Source: Candidatus Methanimicrococcus labiotermitis
Lineage (GTDB): Archaea; Halobacteriota; Methanosarcinia; Methanosarcinales; Methanosarcinaceae
Assembly: GCA_009784005.1 (NCBI GenBank)
Contig: WRCE01000015.1
Coordinates: forward strand, 1 to 43,022
Reading direction: 5' to 3'
DNA length: 43,022 bases
The translations under genes were made by a program, and so were the position numbers. Positions 26,912-35,320 of this stretch are shown one piece after another; the first letter of the stretch is position 1, and every line of letters starts with the position of its first letter. The notes beneath the pieces were generated by a model. That model was not told the origin of the DNA. It searched no databases and saw only the letters and a program-made list of their open reading frames with translations.

Positions 26912-27430
26912 ATGGAACAAAATACAGAAGATGCCGAAGTAACTATTTATAGGCGAGTATATGTGCCAACGGCGGCTTGGGCGGTCGGGACAATGCTTAT
27001 GTTGATCGGTTGCTGGCTCATTTTTCCAAACGTGCACGGATCCTCTTTGCACGAAGGTATACAAGCATTAATAGCAGTTCTATATTTCTCCACATCAGCG
27101 TTTATCATCGTTTTTGTATTGACAAAAATTTATTTCAAAAAAGGACTTAATTTTTTTACACACAAATTATTCAAACGCGAACGATATGTGATTTTAATCT
27201 CATGGTTATCTATAATTATTTATGCTCTCATTTTCGGGGACAGGTCAGCGGGCATATCTATTTTGCCAGCTTTGTATGGGATGGCTAATGTTATTTTTTT
27301 TATAAGCCACGGGTATTATGTTTACCATAAATTCGATTGGATGCTCGGTTTCCGGTCAAGACGACATGAAAAAAACAGATACATCTACATCAATCCCACT
27401 GATGAAGAGGAAGGGGTAAATGGCCCTTGA
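26912..27430 (+). CDS. Hypothetical four-helix membrane protein, AT-rich
   Basis: A 172-residue protein with membrane helices at about 20-38, 50-73, 92-108 and 115-137, a basic loop at 76-91 and a charged cytosolic-type tail (RSRRHEKNRY ... DEEEG). No family is recognised. Codons are clearly more A/T-ending than in neighbouring core genes, and no tandem repeat adjoins it, so recent acquisition is possible. The promoter suggests a leaderless transcript. Confidence 0.65.
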   Translation: MEQNTEDAEVTIYRRVYVPTAAWAVGTMLMLIGCWLIFPNVHGSSLHEGIQALIAVLYFSTSAFIIVFVLTKIYFKKGLNFFTHKLFKRERYVILISWLSIIIYALIFGDRSAGISILPALYGMANVIFFISHGYYVYHKFDWMLGFRSRRHEKNRYIYINPTDEEEGVNGP

Positions 27431-27452
27431 CAATGATGTTTTAATTGATAAT

Positions 27453-27734
27453 TCAATCAAAGATGACTTTCAAAACTTTGAAATCGCCGTCCCGGATGTT
27501 TTCAATGCCGATGTCACCGATTTTCTCATCAAACGGAATCGGGTCGCCTCTGAAAAAAAGAAGCGCCGTCTCTTCGTTGATATTGAGTTCTTTAAGGATA
27601 TCGCCGGCGGTTTTTAAAGCGGCGGCGCTGATTTCTTTGTTTGACCGAAAACCGTTTTGGTCAAGTTCAACGACAATTGTTTTCAAAGGGAGCGAAATCG
27701 GCGAGCCTGAAACGGCCGGATTGAGAGGAGTCAT
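27453..27734 (-). CDS. Small beta-grasp-like protein without C-terminal GlyGly
   Basis: A 93-residue protein. Residues 18-93 follow a ubiquitin/ThiS/MoaD-like order: strand LKTIVVELDQNG, helix AAALKTAGDILKELNI, strands TALLFFRGDPIPFDEKI and GDFKVLKVIFD. The 'DILKELNINEET' followed by 'RGDPIP' resembles sulfur carriers (LLxxLGI ... NGxxVP). The diglycine needed for adenylation and conjugation is absent, so it is not an obvious sulfur carrier or SAMP modifier. A run of six G lies upstream of the ATG. It is convergent with the membrane protein. Assignment of the fold is by eye only. Confidence 0.6.
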   Translation of the reverse strand: MTPLNPAVSGSPISLPLKTIVVELDQNGFRSNKEISAAALKTAGDILKELNINEETALLFFRGDPIPFDEKIGDIGIENIRDGDFKVLKVIFD

Positions 27735-27774
27735 ATAACCCCCCGTTACGCACCGGCGGCTTTTATATGTTTTG

Positions 27775-27850
27775 TTTTTCGTTTATGTTTGTTTTCCGAT
27801 GTCTTGTTTTCCGATGTCTTGTTTTCCGTGTATGCTTTGTTTTCCGCATT
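27775..27850. repeat. 15-nt tandem array
   Basis: About four copies of TTTTCCGATGTCTTG and related units, ending before the rpl15e promoter. Confidence 0.8.
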
Positions 27851-27898
27851 TGTTTTGCTTTTTGTTTATATCTTGTTTTTTATTTTTCCTTGACAAAC

Positions 27899-28015
27899 CT
27901 TTAAATGCAATGAACTGTTATGTCCCATGTTTCATTTCGGGATACGTCCCGTTGGAATGTGGCTGCCGAAAGCGGCGGCTGAACCGTGAAACCAAATTTA
28001 TTTAGGTGAAACAAA
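27899..28015 (+). promoter_or_regulatory. Promoter and structured leader of rpl15e
   Basis: CCTTTAAATGC (27899-27909) is a TATA-like box. The predicted leader of about 85 bases holds hairpin CGGGA-TACG-TCCCG (27938-27951) and a GC stem with GCCGAAAGCGGC (27964-27975), then TTTATTTAGGTGAAAC before the ATG. The 11-mer GCCGAAAGCGG and the end TTTATTYAGGTGAAACA are shared with the rpl37ae leader. Confidence 0.45.
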
Positions 28016-28606
28016 ATGGTAAAATCTTATTACGCATACGTCAGAGACGCATGGAAAAAACCTGAAGAGACCTACGTTGACGAACTCAGATGGGAACGCC
28101 TCCAGAAATGGAGAAAGGAAGGCTCCGTCACCAGAATTGACAAACCGACCAGAATCGACCGCGCCAGATCCCTCGGCTACAAAGCCAAGCAGGGCATCAT
28201 TATCACGCGTGTCAAAGTCAGACGCGGCGGCCTCAGACTCCCCAGATACATTCGCGGAAGACGTACTCACAACATGGGTATGAGAAAAATCACCGCCGGA
28301 AAGAGTATCCAGAGAATCTGTGAAGAACGCGCCGGACGTAAATACCCGAACATGGAAGTCTTGAACTCCTACTGGGTCGCCCAAGATGGTAAATTCAAGT
28401 GGTACGAAGTTATTCTCGTTGACCCCAGCCACCCTGTCATTCAGAGTGACAAACACCTCAACTGGATCTGCAACCCCGCAAACCGCGGCAGAGCACAGCG
28501 CGGCCTGACAAGCGCCGGCAAGAAAGGCAGAGGTTTAGCGGTCCGCGGAAACGGTTCTGAAAAGAACAGACCAAGCCTTCGCTCACACATGAACAGAGGA
28601 AAATGA
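28016..28606 (+). CDS. rpl15e: 50S ribosomal protein L15e
   Basis: A 196-residue basic protein of standard archaeal L15e length, starting [18 protein letters not shown]. Conserved segments include [31 protein letters not shown] and the C-terminal [19 protein letters not shown]. It is part of the large ribosomal subunit. It heads the superoperon and its TGA overlaps the ATG of the next gene (ATGA). The ribosome-binding site is AGGTGAAAC. A structured leader suggests own-gene control, which is inference. Confidence 0.97.
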   Translation: MVKSYYAYVRDAWKKPEETYVDELRWERLQKWRKEGSVTRIDKPTRIDRARSLGYKAKQGIIITRVKVRRGGLRLPRYIRGRRTHNMGMRKITAGKSIQRICEERAGRKYPNMEVLNSYWVAQDGKFKWYEVILVDPSHPVIQSDKHLNWICNPANRGRAQRGLTSAGKKGRGLAVRGNGSEKNRPSLRSHMNRGK

Positions 28607-29085
28607 TTCATAAAATGATTCATCATATCAATTTTCGCGTCATTGCGCACGCGACGGAAGATTTGTCCGGAGTCGGCTCGGCTCTGGACTTTTTTTTGGC
28701 ATCCTGCCTGACGGCGCCCGGCTCGTCTCAAAAAGATGAGCTCAGCGGCTTGACCGAGACAATAAAGACCGAAGGGCATTTTAATAACCCGATTCACATC
28801 AAAACCGCTGTTTTGAAAAAGAAAAGCGCTTGTTCTAAATTCGTTCAATTCTTCAAAGAAAACATCACCGACGAAGACTTAGAAACACTTCGTAGTCAAA
28901 TGACAGAGCGCCTCGATGATGATTTAAACTTTTTTATGAGATTTTCAAAGCAAGACGCCGCCGCCGGCCGCCTTCGCTTCACCGAATCCTCTGACGCCGT
29001 TTTTGTCCGCGTCAAAATCGAAACCTATCCGAAATCATGGGAAAAAGCAGGTCCCATCGTGGAGGAATTGTTTGGCTGCAAATGA
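28603..29085 (+). CDS. RNA-binding protein of the exosome superoperon (COG1325/DUF54)
   Basis: A 160-residue protein. The N-terminus [19 protein letters not shown] and the central [16 protein letters not shown] match the archaeal COG1325 family, which sits beside exosome and RNase P genes and has been predicted to bind RNA. It starts within the rpl15e stop (ATGA overlap) and its end overlaps rnp3 by 14 bases, so it is translationally coupled on both sides. Exact function is not established. Confidence 0.85.
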   Translation: MIHKMIHHINFRVIAHATEDLSGVGSALDFFLASCLTAPGSSQKDELSGLTETIKTEGHFNNPIHIKTAVLKKKSACSKFVQFFKENITDEDLETLRSQMTERLDDDLNFFMRFSKQDAAAGRLRFTESSDAVFVRVKIETYPKSWEKAGPIVEELFGCK

Positions 29086-30016
29086 TTCCGCTCCCAAAAC
29101 AGATACCGCTTCCAAAACTTATTTTGATTACGTGTCGGCAGCGCTTCCCGATGAAATCTGCGCCAAGACCGGCTGCGACCCGAAAGACAACGCAATGACA
29201 GAAAACGTCAATCGGTTTTTTAAAAAATTCAATTTCACGGATGTCATTCTGTTTCAAAAGGGAAATCAGAACCAAAAGGGAAATCAGAATCAAAAGGGAA
29301 ATCAAAGTGGAAAGACCGGACAGAATGACCAAAACGGCGCATTTCAGAATCTCTTAAATCCGACTCTCTTTAATCCGAACTTTGATCCTGCTCTCTCAGA
29401 AAACGGCAGGCCGATTCGTTACCTCAAAGGTACGGAAATCGAAGCCGACAATGAAAACGAACTTTATTCTCTCATTAAAAAAGAACGCCCAAACACGGAT
29501 TTTCTGACCGTTCGTTCGGCGGATGAAAAAATCATTCGCGCGGCGGCCGAATCACCCGACACGGATGCCGTCATCCCGATTTCAAACAACCCTCAAAAAC
29601 CGGCGGCAGGCCGAATCAATCACATCGTCGCCAAAATCGCGGCCGATAAAAAGACGGCTTTCGCTTTTGATATCGCCCCCTTCCTCTTTGTGAAAGGATA
29701 CCGCCGCAGCAAACTGTTCGCGGAAGCGGCCGAAATGGTTCAAATCCTTCAAGAATACAATGTCCCGACCCTATTATTCAGCGGCGCCGGCACTCTTTTT
29801 GAACAGCGCGGGCCTTACGAGCTGGAGGCTTTCGGGCAGCTTCTCGGATTGACGCAAGAAGAGACAACAGCCGCCGTCAGTACGCTGCCGGGCGAAATCC
29901 TCAAAAGGCGGCAAAAACAGAAATCCGGCGTTCAAATCATGGCAGGCGCTGAAATCATGACCGACGCTGAAATCATGACCGACGCTGAAATTTTGAACGA
30001 AAACGGCGACATTTGA
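29072..30016 (+). CDS. rnp3: Ribonuclease P protein component 3 (Rpp30)
   Basis: A 314-residue protein. The start is TTG at 29072, because GGAGG lies exactly six bases upstream inside the previous gene; an upstream in-frame ATG at 29003 would overlap that gene by 80 bases. The Rpp30 TIM-barrel pattern is seen in FLTVRSADEKIIRAAAES, INHIVAKIAADKKTAFAFDI, VPTLLFSGAGTLFEQRGPYE and GEILKRRQK. It supports tRNA 5' processing with the RNase P RNA and Rnp2. Two repeat inserts are present: an Asn/Gln/Gly/Lys tract (QKGNQNQKGNQ...) near residues 63-90 and TDAEIM repeats at the C-terminus, both from tandem DNA. Confidence 0.88.
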   Translation: MAANDSAPKTDTASKTYFDYVSAALPDEICAKTGCDPKDNAMTENVNRFFKKFNFTDVILFQKGNQNQKGNQNQKGNQSGKTGQNDQNGAFQNLLNPTLFNPNFDPALSENGRPIRYLKGTEIEADNENELYSLIKKERPNTDFLTVRSADEKIIRAAAESPDTDAVIPISNNPQKPAAGRINHIVAKIAADKKTAFAFDIAPFLFVKGYRRSKLFAEAAEMVQILQEYNVPTLLFSGAGTLFEQRGPYELEAFGQLLGLTQEETTAAVSTLPGEILKRRQKQKSGVQIMAGAEIMTDAEIMTDAEILNENGDI

Positions 30017-30147
30017 TTGATTTGATTGTATATCCGAACAGGAATCATTAAATGATGTGACGTTTCTTTACCTATACGTTTTATATACGTTCTTTACCGA
30101 TACGTTTCTTTACCTATACTTTACTTTTAAATATACAGGTGTTTAAT

Positions 30148-30495
30148 TTGGAGCCTTTACTTCCGACTCTTCGCGGGCGGAAACGCTATATCGCAATCGA
30201 AGTCCTCAGTGATGAACCGATCCAAAGAAACGCGTTCATCAACGCCGTCTCTTACGCGGGCTGTTCGCTTTTGGGCGATTTCGGTTTCTCGAAATGCGGC
30301 GTCTCGGTTCTCGGATTTGAAGACAATACCGGGATCATAATGTGCAAGCATACGGCTGTTTCCGAAACAATCGCCGTTTTGGCGTTTATGACCGGCGTTG
30401 ACGGGCAATCCGTTATCGTCAGGTCGGCGGGCGTGTCGGGAACAGTGAAAGGCGCCGAAACAAAGTACTTGAAACGGCTCAAAGCAGGACATTAA
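30148..30495 (+). CDS. rnp2: Ribonuclease P protein component 2 (Pop5)
   Basis: A 115-residue protein of normal length. The start is TTG at 30148 with AGGTG six bases upstream, giving MEPLLPTLRGRKRYIAIEVLS, which matches the family start LLPTLRxxKRYI. The earlier GTG at 30139 lies within the ribosome-binding site. Pop5 pairs with Rpp30 on the catalytic domain of RNase P RNA. The partner gene rnp3 lies directly upstream, with a 131-base gap containing CTTTACCGATACGTT repeats. Confidence 0.93.
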   Translation: MEPLLPTLRGRKRYIAIEVLSDEPIQRNAFINAVSYAGCSLLGDFGFSKCGVSVLGFEDNTGIIMCKHTAVSETIAVLAFMTGVDGQSVIVRSAGVSGTVKGAETKYLKRLKAGH

Positions 30496-30496
30496 A

Positions 30497-30625
30497 TTTC
30501 ATTAATTTCATCAATACATCTCATTCATTTAATTTCATCAAATTCATTAAATTTCATCTAATTTCATCTCATTCATTTAATTTCATTAAATTCATCTAAT
30601 TTCATCTAAATTTTCGTCTTAAATC
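30497..30625. repeat. Degenerate ATTTCATCTAATTTCATT array
   Basis: Imperfect 10-18 nt units between rnp2 and psmA, beginning at the rnp2 stop codon. Confidence 0.75.
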
Positions 30626-30721
30626 TCATTCGGTTTTTTCGATAACGGTGAATTATCCGCTGAGTTCAAATAAGAACACGTTTAATTAATGCAATTGCAA
30701 AAACAAAGGAGTTCAAAAACT

Positions 30722-31513
30722 ATGAAAGATATTGGGGCACCTCAGATGTATGACCGTGCAAGTACCGTATTTTCCCCCGACGGACGTCTCTATCAGGTGG
30801 AATACGCAAGAGAAGCTGTCAAAAGAGGAACAACCGCAGTCGGAATCAAAGTCTGCGAAGGCGTTGTCCTTTTGGTTGACAAACGCGTTTCCAGCCGTTT
30901 AATCGAAGCCAATTCGATTGAAAAAATCTTCCAAATTGACGATCATATCGGCGCAGCCACATCCGGTCTTGTCGCCGACGCACGCGCGCTCATTGACCGC
31001 GCCCGCGTTGAAGCGCAGGTCAACCGCGTCTCATACGATGAACCCATCGGCGTTGAAGTTATTTCAAAGAAAATTTGCGACCACAAGCAAACCTTTACGC
31101 AATACGGCGGCATCCGCCCATACGGCACATCACTTTTGATTGCCGGCGTTGAAGACAACACCCCGCGTCTCTTTGAAACAGACCCGAGCGGCGCGCTTTT
31201 GGAATACAAAGCAACGGCAATCGGCGCCGGTCGCATCCCCGTGATTGAAACGTTTGAAGCCGAATTCGATGAGAAAATGACGCTTGACGACGCGATCTTG
31301 CTCGGCGTTGAAGCGCTTTACAAAGCAGCGGACGGCAAATTCAATCCCGAAACCCTTGAGGTCGGCATTGTGCCGGTTTCTGACAGCGACTTCAGAAAAT
31401 TGACGACGGAAGAAGTCAAGGTATACGCTGACAAGATTTTTGAAAAATACCCCCGGCCCGAAGGCGGCGGCGACGGCGCCCCGTCAGCCAAAGAGGCAGA
31501 CCTTGATATTTGA
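30722..31513 (+). CDS. psmA: Proteasome subunit alpha
   Basis: A 263-residue protein. The alpha-subunit N-terminal signature is present ([28 protein letters not shown]), with [15 protein letters not shown] and [21 protein letters not shown]. Alpha subunits form the outer gated rings of the 20S particle. ATG 30722 is chosen because GGAG lies at good spacing upstream; an in-frame ATG at 30689 adds 11 poorly conserved residues. It lies between rnp2 and sdo1, the usual place in the archaeal superoperon. The stop TGA is the first of a run of ATTTGATT repeats. Confidence 0.96.
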   Translation: MKDIGAPQMYDRASTVFSPDGRLYQVEYAREAVKRGTTAVGIKVCEGVVLLVDKRVSSRLIEANSIEKIFQIDDHIGAATSGLVADARALIDRARVEAQVNRVSYDEPIGVEVISKKICDHKQTFTQYGGIRPYGTSLLIAGVEDNTPRLFETDPSGALLEYKATAIGAGRIPVIETFEAEFDEKMTLDDAILLGVEALYKAADGKFNPETLEVGIVPVSDSDFRKLTTEEVKVYADKIFEKYPRPEGGGDGAPSAKEADLDI

Positions 31514-31800
31514 TTTAATCTAATATTGATTGATTTAATCTGATTTGATTTAATCTGATTTGATTTTTTTTCAAAAAAACAATTACGGTTTGAGGTTAAT
31601 CCGTTAACTTCAAATCGTTTTTTAACTTTAATGATTAATATCAATCTTATCAATCTCAGAATCAAAGTTAACAGAATCAAATAAGAATCAAAGTTAACAG
31701 AATCAAATGAGAATCAAAGTTAACAAAATCATCACATAATCATCACGTAATCATCGCATAATCATCACACAATCATCTAAGATATTGTTCTTTTGAAAAT
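31514..31800. repeat. psmA-sdo1 spacer with three arrays
   Basis: TTTAATCTGATTTGA units (31514-31570), about three copies of a 25-nt unit containing AATCAAAGTTAACAGAATC (31655-31735), and about five copies of ATAATCATCAC (31736-31780). No gene. Confidence 0.8.
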
Positions 31801-31815
31801 TCAGGATATGGTTTT

Positions 31816-32532
31816 ATGGTTTCATTGGACGATGCCGTTACTGCTCATATTAAAAAAGGAAGCAAAGAATTTGAAATTCTTGTTGACCCCGAACTGGCTT
31901 TAGCTTACAAGCGCGGCGAAAATATTAACATCGCCGATGTTTTGGCGGTTGAAAATGTCTTTGAAAACGCAAGCCGCGGCGATAAGATTGCCGAAACAGA
32001 TTTGGTCTCCGTTTTTCACACGGACGACGTGCTTCAAATCGCCGCCTACATTTTAAAAGAAGGCGAGCTTCAGCTGACAAAGGAGCAGCGCAAACGCTTC
32101 TTAGAAGAAAAAAGACGATTGGTCGTGACGTTTATTGCACAAAACGCGGTCAACCCGCAGACAATGGCGCCGCATCCGCCGCAGCGGATTGAGATTGCGA
32201 TGGAAGAAGCCAAAGTGAACATCGACCCCATGAAAAGCGTGGAAGAATTGGTCCAAATCACCATGAAAGCCATCCGCCCGCTGATTCCGATTCGCTTTGA
32301 AGAAGTCAGCGTTGCCGTCAGAATTCCGGCTCTGTTTGCCCCCAAAGCTTACGGAGATATTTCGGCTTTCGGCAAAATGCTGAAAAACGAATGGCAAAAA
32401 GACGGTTCATGGATTGCGGTTGTTAGAATTCCCGCCGGCATGCAAACCGATTTCTATGCCATGCTGAACCACATAACCAAAGGCGAAGCTGAAACAAAAC
32501 TGATAAAGGACGACCCGCCCGCTCAAAAATAA
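31816..32532 (+). CDS. sdo1: Ribosome maturation protein SDO1 (SBDS homologue)
   Basis: A 238-residue protein of normal archaeal length with three SBDS domains: N-terminal FYSH-like (VTAHIKKGSKEFEILVDPE), a helical middle (LTKEQRKRFLEEKRR), and a ferredoxin-like C-terminus (RIPALFAPKAYGDISAFGKM). It takes part in 50S subunit maturation and release of the anti-association factor. In archaea it sits before rrp4, as here. The ATG has a CAGGAT-type site upstream. Confidence 0.95.
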   Translation: MVSLDDAVTAHIKKGSKEFEILVDPELALAYKRGENINIADVLAVENVFENASRGDKIAETDLVSVFHTDDVLQIAAYILKEGELQLTKEQRKRFLEEKRRLVVTFIAQNAVNPQTMAPHPPQRIEIAMEEAKVNIDPMKSVEELVQITMKAIRPLIPIRFEEVSVAVRIPALFAPKAYGDISAFGKMLKNEWQKDGSWIAVVRIPAGMQTDFYAMLNHITKGEAETKLIKDDPPAQK

Positions 32533-32700
32533 AGCCGCGGCAGTCATAAACGAAGCCGTGAATATAAATCACATCACAAATAAAGCCGCGAATAAAATCA
32601 CAAATGAAACCGTGAATAAAGTCACAAATGAAACCGTGAATAAAGTCACAAAAAAAAGGGCTGAATTTTCAGATTTTCAGCGGCTTTAAATAATCAACTT
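32533..32700. repeat. Array of AAATGAAACCGTGAATAAAG units
   Basis: About five copies of a 23-nt unit (CACAAATGAAACCGTG...) after sdo1, then a weak hairpin GCTGAA...TTCAGC (32672-32693) with a later T-run, possibly a terminator. Confidence 0.75.
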
Positions 32701-32813
32701 GAATTTTTTTTATTTTCTCGTTTTTTATTGTTTTTATCGTTTTTCGTAAAAGACTATAAAAACGATTAAAACGTACGGTATAAAACTCAAACAGGACGTT
32801 AAGAGGATAAGTA

Positions 32814-33935
32814 ATGGACACGAAAAGAATAGTTATACCCGGGGAACTGCTGTCGGACAACCCGTCATTATCAGGCCAAGGGACATATGTTTCCGGCGGA
32901 AAAGTTTACGCATCGGTTTGCGGACTTCTGGCGCAAAAAGGAAAACTTTCGGTTCATCCGCTGTCCGGTCCCTATTTACCGAAGAAAAATGACTTAATTA
33001 TCGGCTACACAACCGTTGTGACATCATCGAACTGGATTTTTGATATCAATTGCCCCTATGAAGGACTTTTGCATGTCATGGAATATCCCATTCGGGTGCC
33101 CTCTGAAGAAATGACGAAGCACTTTGAAATCGGAGATACTGTTTTGCTCAAAGTGACCGACGTCAATGCGGAAATGAAGGTTGAGCTCACTTACAAAGAC
33201 CCCGTGTGCCGAAAATTAACCAAAGGACGCCTTCACGAAGTGCTGTATTCTAAAGTTTCCCGTATCATCGGCCGCTCCGGCGCGATGATTTCCATGCTGA
33301 AAGCCAAGACCGGCTGCGACGTCTTTGTCGGCGGCAACGGCCGCATCTGGATGAACGGAAATTCCGAAGATATGGACATTTTAACGGCCGCTCTTAAAAA
33401 GATTGAAGCCGATGCCCGAGTTCCGGGACTTACCGACTTGACGGCTGCTTACATTGATGAACAGTACGCTTTACTCGGCCGAACAAGCCGCGGCAAAAAA
33501 GATGAAACGGCGGATATTGAATCCGATTCCAAGCCGTCTTCGAAAGCAAAACCCAAACCCGTTTCCAAAAAGAAAAGCGTTTTGGGCGCGCCCGAAGAAA
33601 CTTCCGAAATAATGTCTTCGGAAGCTGAACTTGAATCATCCGCCCTCAAAAAAAGGATGGATAAAAAAACGGCGGATAACGGGAATACGCCCGCAAATGC
33701 ACTCGCAAATGCACCCGCAAATGTACCTGCAAATGTACCCGCAAATGCACCTGCAAATGCACCCGCAAATGCACCTGCAAACGTACCCGCAAATGCCCCC
33801 GCCGCAAAAAAGTCCCCCGCTGCCAAAAGCGCTGCCGAACGGCAAAAAACCGGCCGGCAAGATAACTGTACTTGCTTTGAAAGTGTCTATTTTATACACC
33901 CGCCCGCTCTTGACAAAAACAAATCCGACAGGTGA
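32814..33935 (+). CDS. rrp4: Exosome RNA-binding subunit Rrp4 with long C-terminal extension
   Basis: A 373-residue protein; usual archaeal length is about 230-270. The N-terminal domain has PGELLSDNP and GQGTYVSGGKVYASVCG; the S1 domain spans about 60-130; the KH domain has GxxG as GRSG (153-156) and the typical GGNGRIWMNG. Rrp4 caps the Rrp41/Rrp42 hexamer and recruits substrate RNA. Residues about 225-373 are extra: first Ser/Lys/Pro-rich (KAKPKPVSKKKS), then a (PANA/PANV) repeat at 292-330 from an in-frame tandem array, then AAKKSPAAKS. The last 25 residues (CTCFESVYFIHPP...) look unlike the rest and could reflect a repeat-driven frameshift near the end. Confidence 0.93.
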   Translation: MDTKRIVIPGELLSDNPSLSGQGTYVSGGKVYASVCGLLAQKGKLSVHPLSGPYLPKKNDLIIGYTTVVTSSNWIFDINCPYEGLLHVMEYPIRVPSEEMTKHFEIGDTVLLKVTDVNAEMKVELTYKDPVCRKLTKGRLHEVLYSKVSRIIGRSGAMISMLKAKTGCDVFVGGNGRIWMNGNSEDMDILTAALKKIEADARVPGLTDLTAAYIDEQYALLGRTSRGKKDETADIESDSKPSSKAKPKPVSKKKSVLGAPEETSEIMSSEAELESSALKKRMDKKTADNGNTPANALANAPANVPANVPANAPANAPANAPANVPANAPAAKKSPAAKSAAERQKTGRQDNCTCFESVYFIHPPALDKNKSDR

Positions 33936-34019
33936 AGGGAAAATATTGAAGATATATTGAAAAATATTGAAAATAAAGAACGGGTTAAGAATCAAATTTA
34001 TATTCCGGAGAAATGCGAA

Positions 34020-35318
34020 ATGAGTTCAAATCAAACTGATGTTGTTTTTTTTGATGAAAATGGTCTTCGAACAGACCAAAGAAAACCGGACGAAATCCGT
34101 CCGATGAAAATCAAAATCGGCGTGCTGTCGCGCGCCAACGGCTCCTGCTACTTGGAGTGGGGCGCAAACAAAGTGATTGCCGCCGTGTACGGCCCAAGAG
34201 AAGCCCACCCGCGCCGTATGCAATTGGCAGGGAAAGCGGTTATCCGCTACAGATATAATATGCAGTCTTTCTCCGTGGAAGACCGCGCCCGGCCGGGTCC
34301 GAGCCGCCGCAGCAGCGAAATCTCAAAGGTCAGCCGCGAAGCATTCGAGCCCGTCATTTTCAGCGACGCTTATCCCAAAGCCGCAATCGACATTTTTGTC
34401 GAAGTGCTGCAAGCCGATGCCGGTACAAGAACGGCTGCTATCAACGCCGCTTCTTTGGCGCTGGTTGACGCCGGCATTCCCATGCGCGGCCTCATCTCCG
34501 CCTGCGCTGCCGGTAAAGTCGGCGGCAAAATCGTCCTTGACCTGAACAAACCGGAAGACAATTACGGCGAAGCCGACCTTCCGATTGCCATGACCGAAGA
34601 CGGCAAAATCACATTGATTCAAATGGACGGGCATTTAACGCCGTCCGAATTTGAAGAAGCCATGGAGCTTGTTCAAAAAGGCTGCCGCCGGGTTCTTGAA
34701 ATCCAAAAAGCGGCTTTAATGGAAAAATACGCCTCCATCATGGATGATGAAGAAGATGAAGACGAAATCGGATCTGAAAACGGAGCCGAGGACGAAATCG
34801 GAGCCGATGATGAAGCCGACGAGGACGATGAAGGCCTTATCGAATTTTCAAGCGTTGACGAATCCGACGCGCAGGAAGAGGACTTTGATGAAGTAACGGA
34901 TGAGATGGTGGAAGCCTTCGTCAACCGCGTTTCCGAAACCCTCGCCAAAGATATTTCCTCCCTCATCCGCGAATATGAAGTCGGCGGTTCCGAAGCTGAC
35001 GTTGATTTGGCTGACGGCCTTTTTGACGATGACATTAATATCTGCATCCGCGATGCCGATTTAAAAGAAATTGACGAACTCATCACAAAAATGGAAGATG
35101 AAGACGACGATTTCGATGACGAAGACTGCGAGGATGAAGAAACCGACATTTTTGTAATCACCGCCGAGGACGATACCGACGTTGAAGAAGCCGATGTTGA
35201 AGAATCCGACGTTGACGACATCGATGAGGAAGACGGCGAAGAAAACGAAGACGCCGAGGAAGAAGACGGCGAAGAGTTTGAATACGATGATGAAGACGAA
35301 GATGACGAGGAGGAGTAA
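34020..35318 (+). CDS. rrp41: Exosome catalytic subunit Rrp41 with long acidic tail
   Basis: A 432-residue protein; usual length is about 240-260. The RNase PH core is intact: NGSCYLEWGANKVIAAVYGP, the phosphate/RNA-binding RRSSEISKVSREA, and catalytic D186 in YGEADLPIAMTEDG. It degrades or tails RNA 3' ends using phosphate or NDPs. ATG 34020 follows CCGGAG; a longer in-frame start at 33957 is rejected. From residue 242 to the end is an extremely acidic Asp/Glu-rich tail, with a small helical-looking island (EMVEAFVNRVSETLAKDISSLI) inside. The tail is encoded in good codons, runs straight into rrp42 and is not a separate gene. Confidence 0.94.
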   Translation: MSSNQTDVVFFDENGLRTDQRKPDEIRPMKIKIGVLSRANGSCYLEWGANKVIAAVYGPREAHPRRMQLAGKAVIRYRYNMQSFSVEDRARPGPSRRSSEISKVSREAFEPVIFSDAYPKAAIDIFVEVLQADAGTRTAAINAASLALVDAGIPMRGLISACAAGKVGGKIVLDLNKPEDNYGEADLPIAMTEDGKITLIQMDGHLTPSEFEEAMELVQKGCRRVLEIQKAALMEKYASIMDDEEDEDEIGSENGAEDEIGADDEADEDDEGLIEFSSVDESDAQEEDFDEVTDEMVEAFVNRVSETLAKDISSLIREYEVGGSEADVDLADGLFDDDINICIRDADLKEIDELITKMEDEDDDFDDEDCEDEETDIFVITAEDDTDVEEADVEESDVDDIDEEDGEENEDAEEEDGEEFEYDDEDEDDEEE

Positions 35319-35320
35319 AC

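Noticed and set aside
27420..27738. Plus-strand open frames opposite the beta-grasp-like gene
   Set aside because: Codon bias and the strand/helix pattern favour the minus frame, and the plus frames have no ribosome-binding site.
34673..35221. 182-codon Ser-rich open frame on the minus strand
   Set aside because: It is the antisense of the Asp/Glu-rich tail of rrp41 (GAA/GAT codons read as TTC/ATC and TCT/TCA); no ribosome-binding site.
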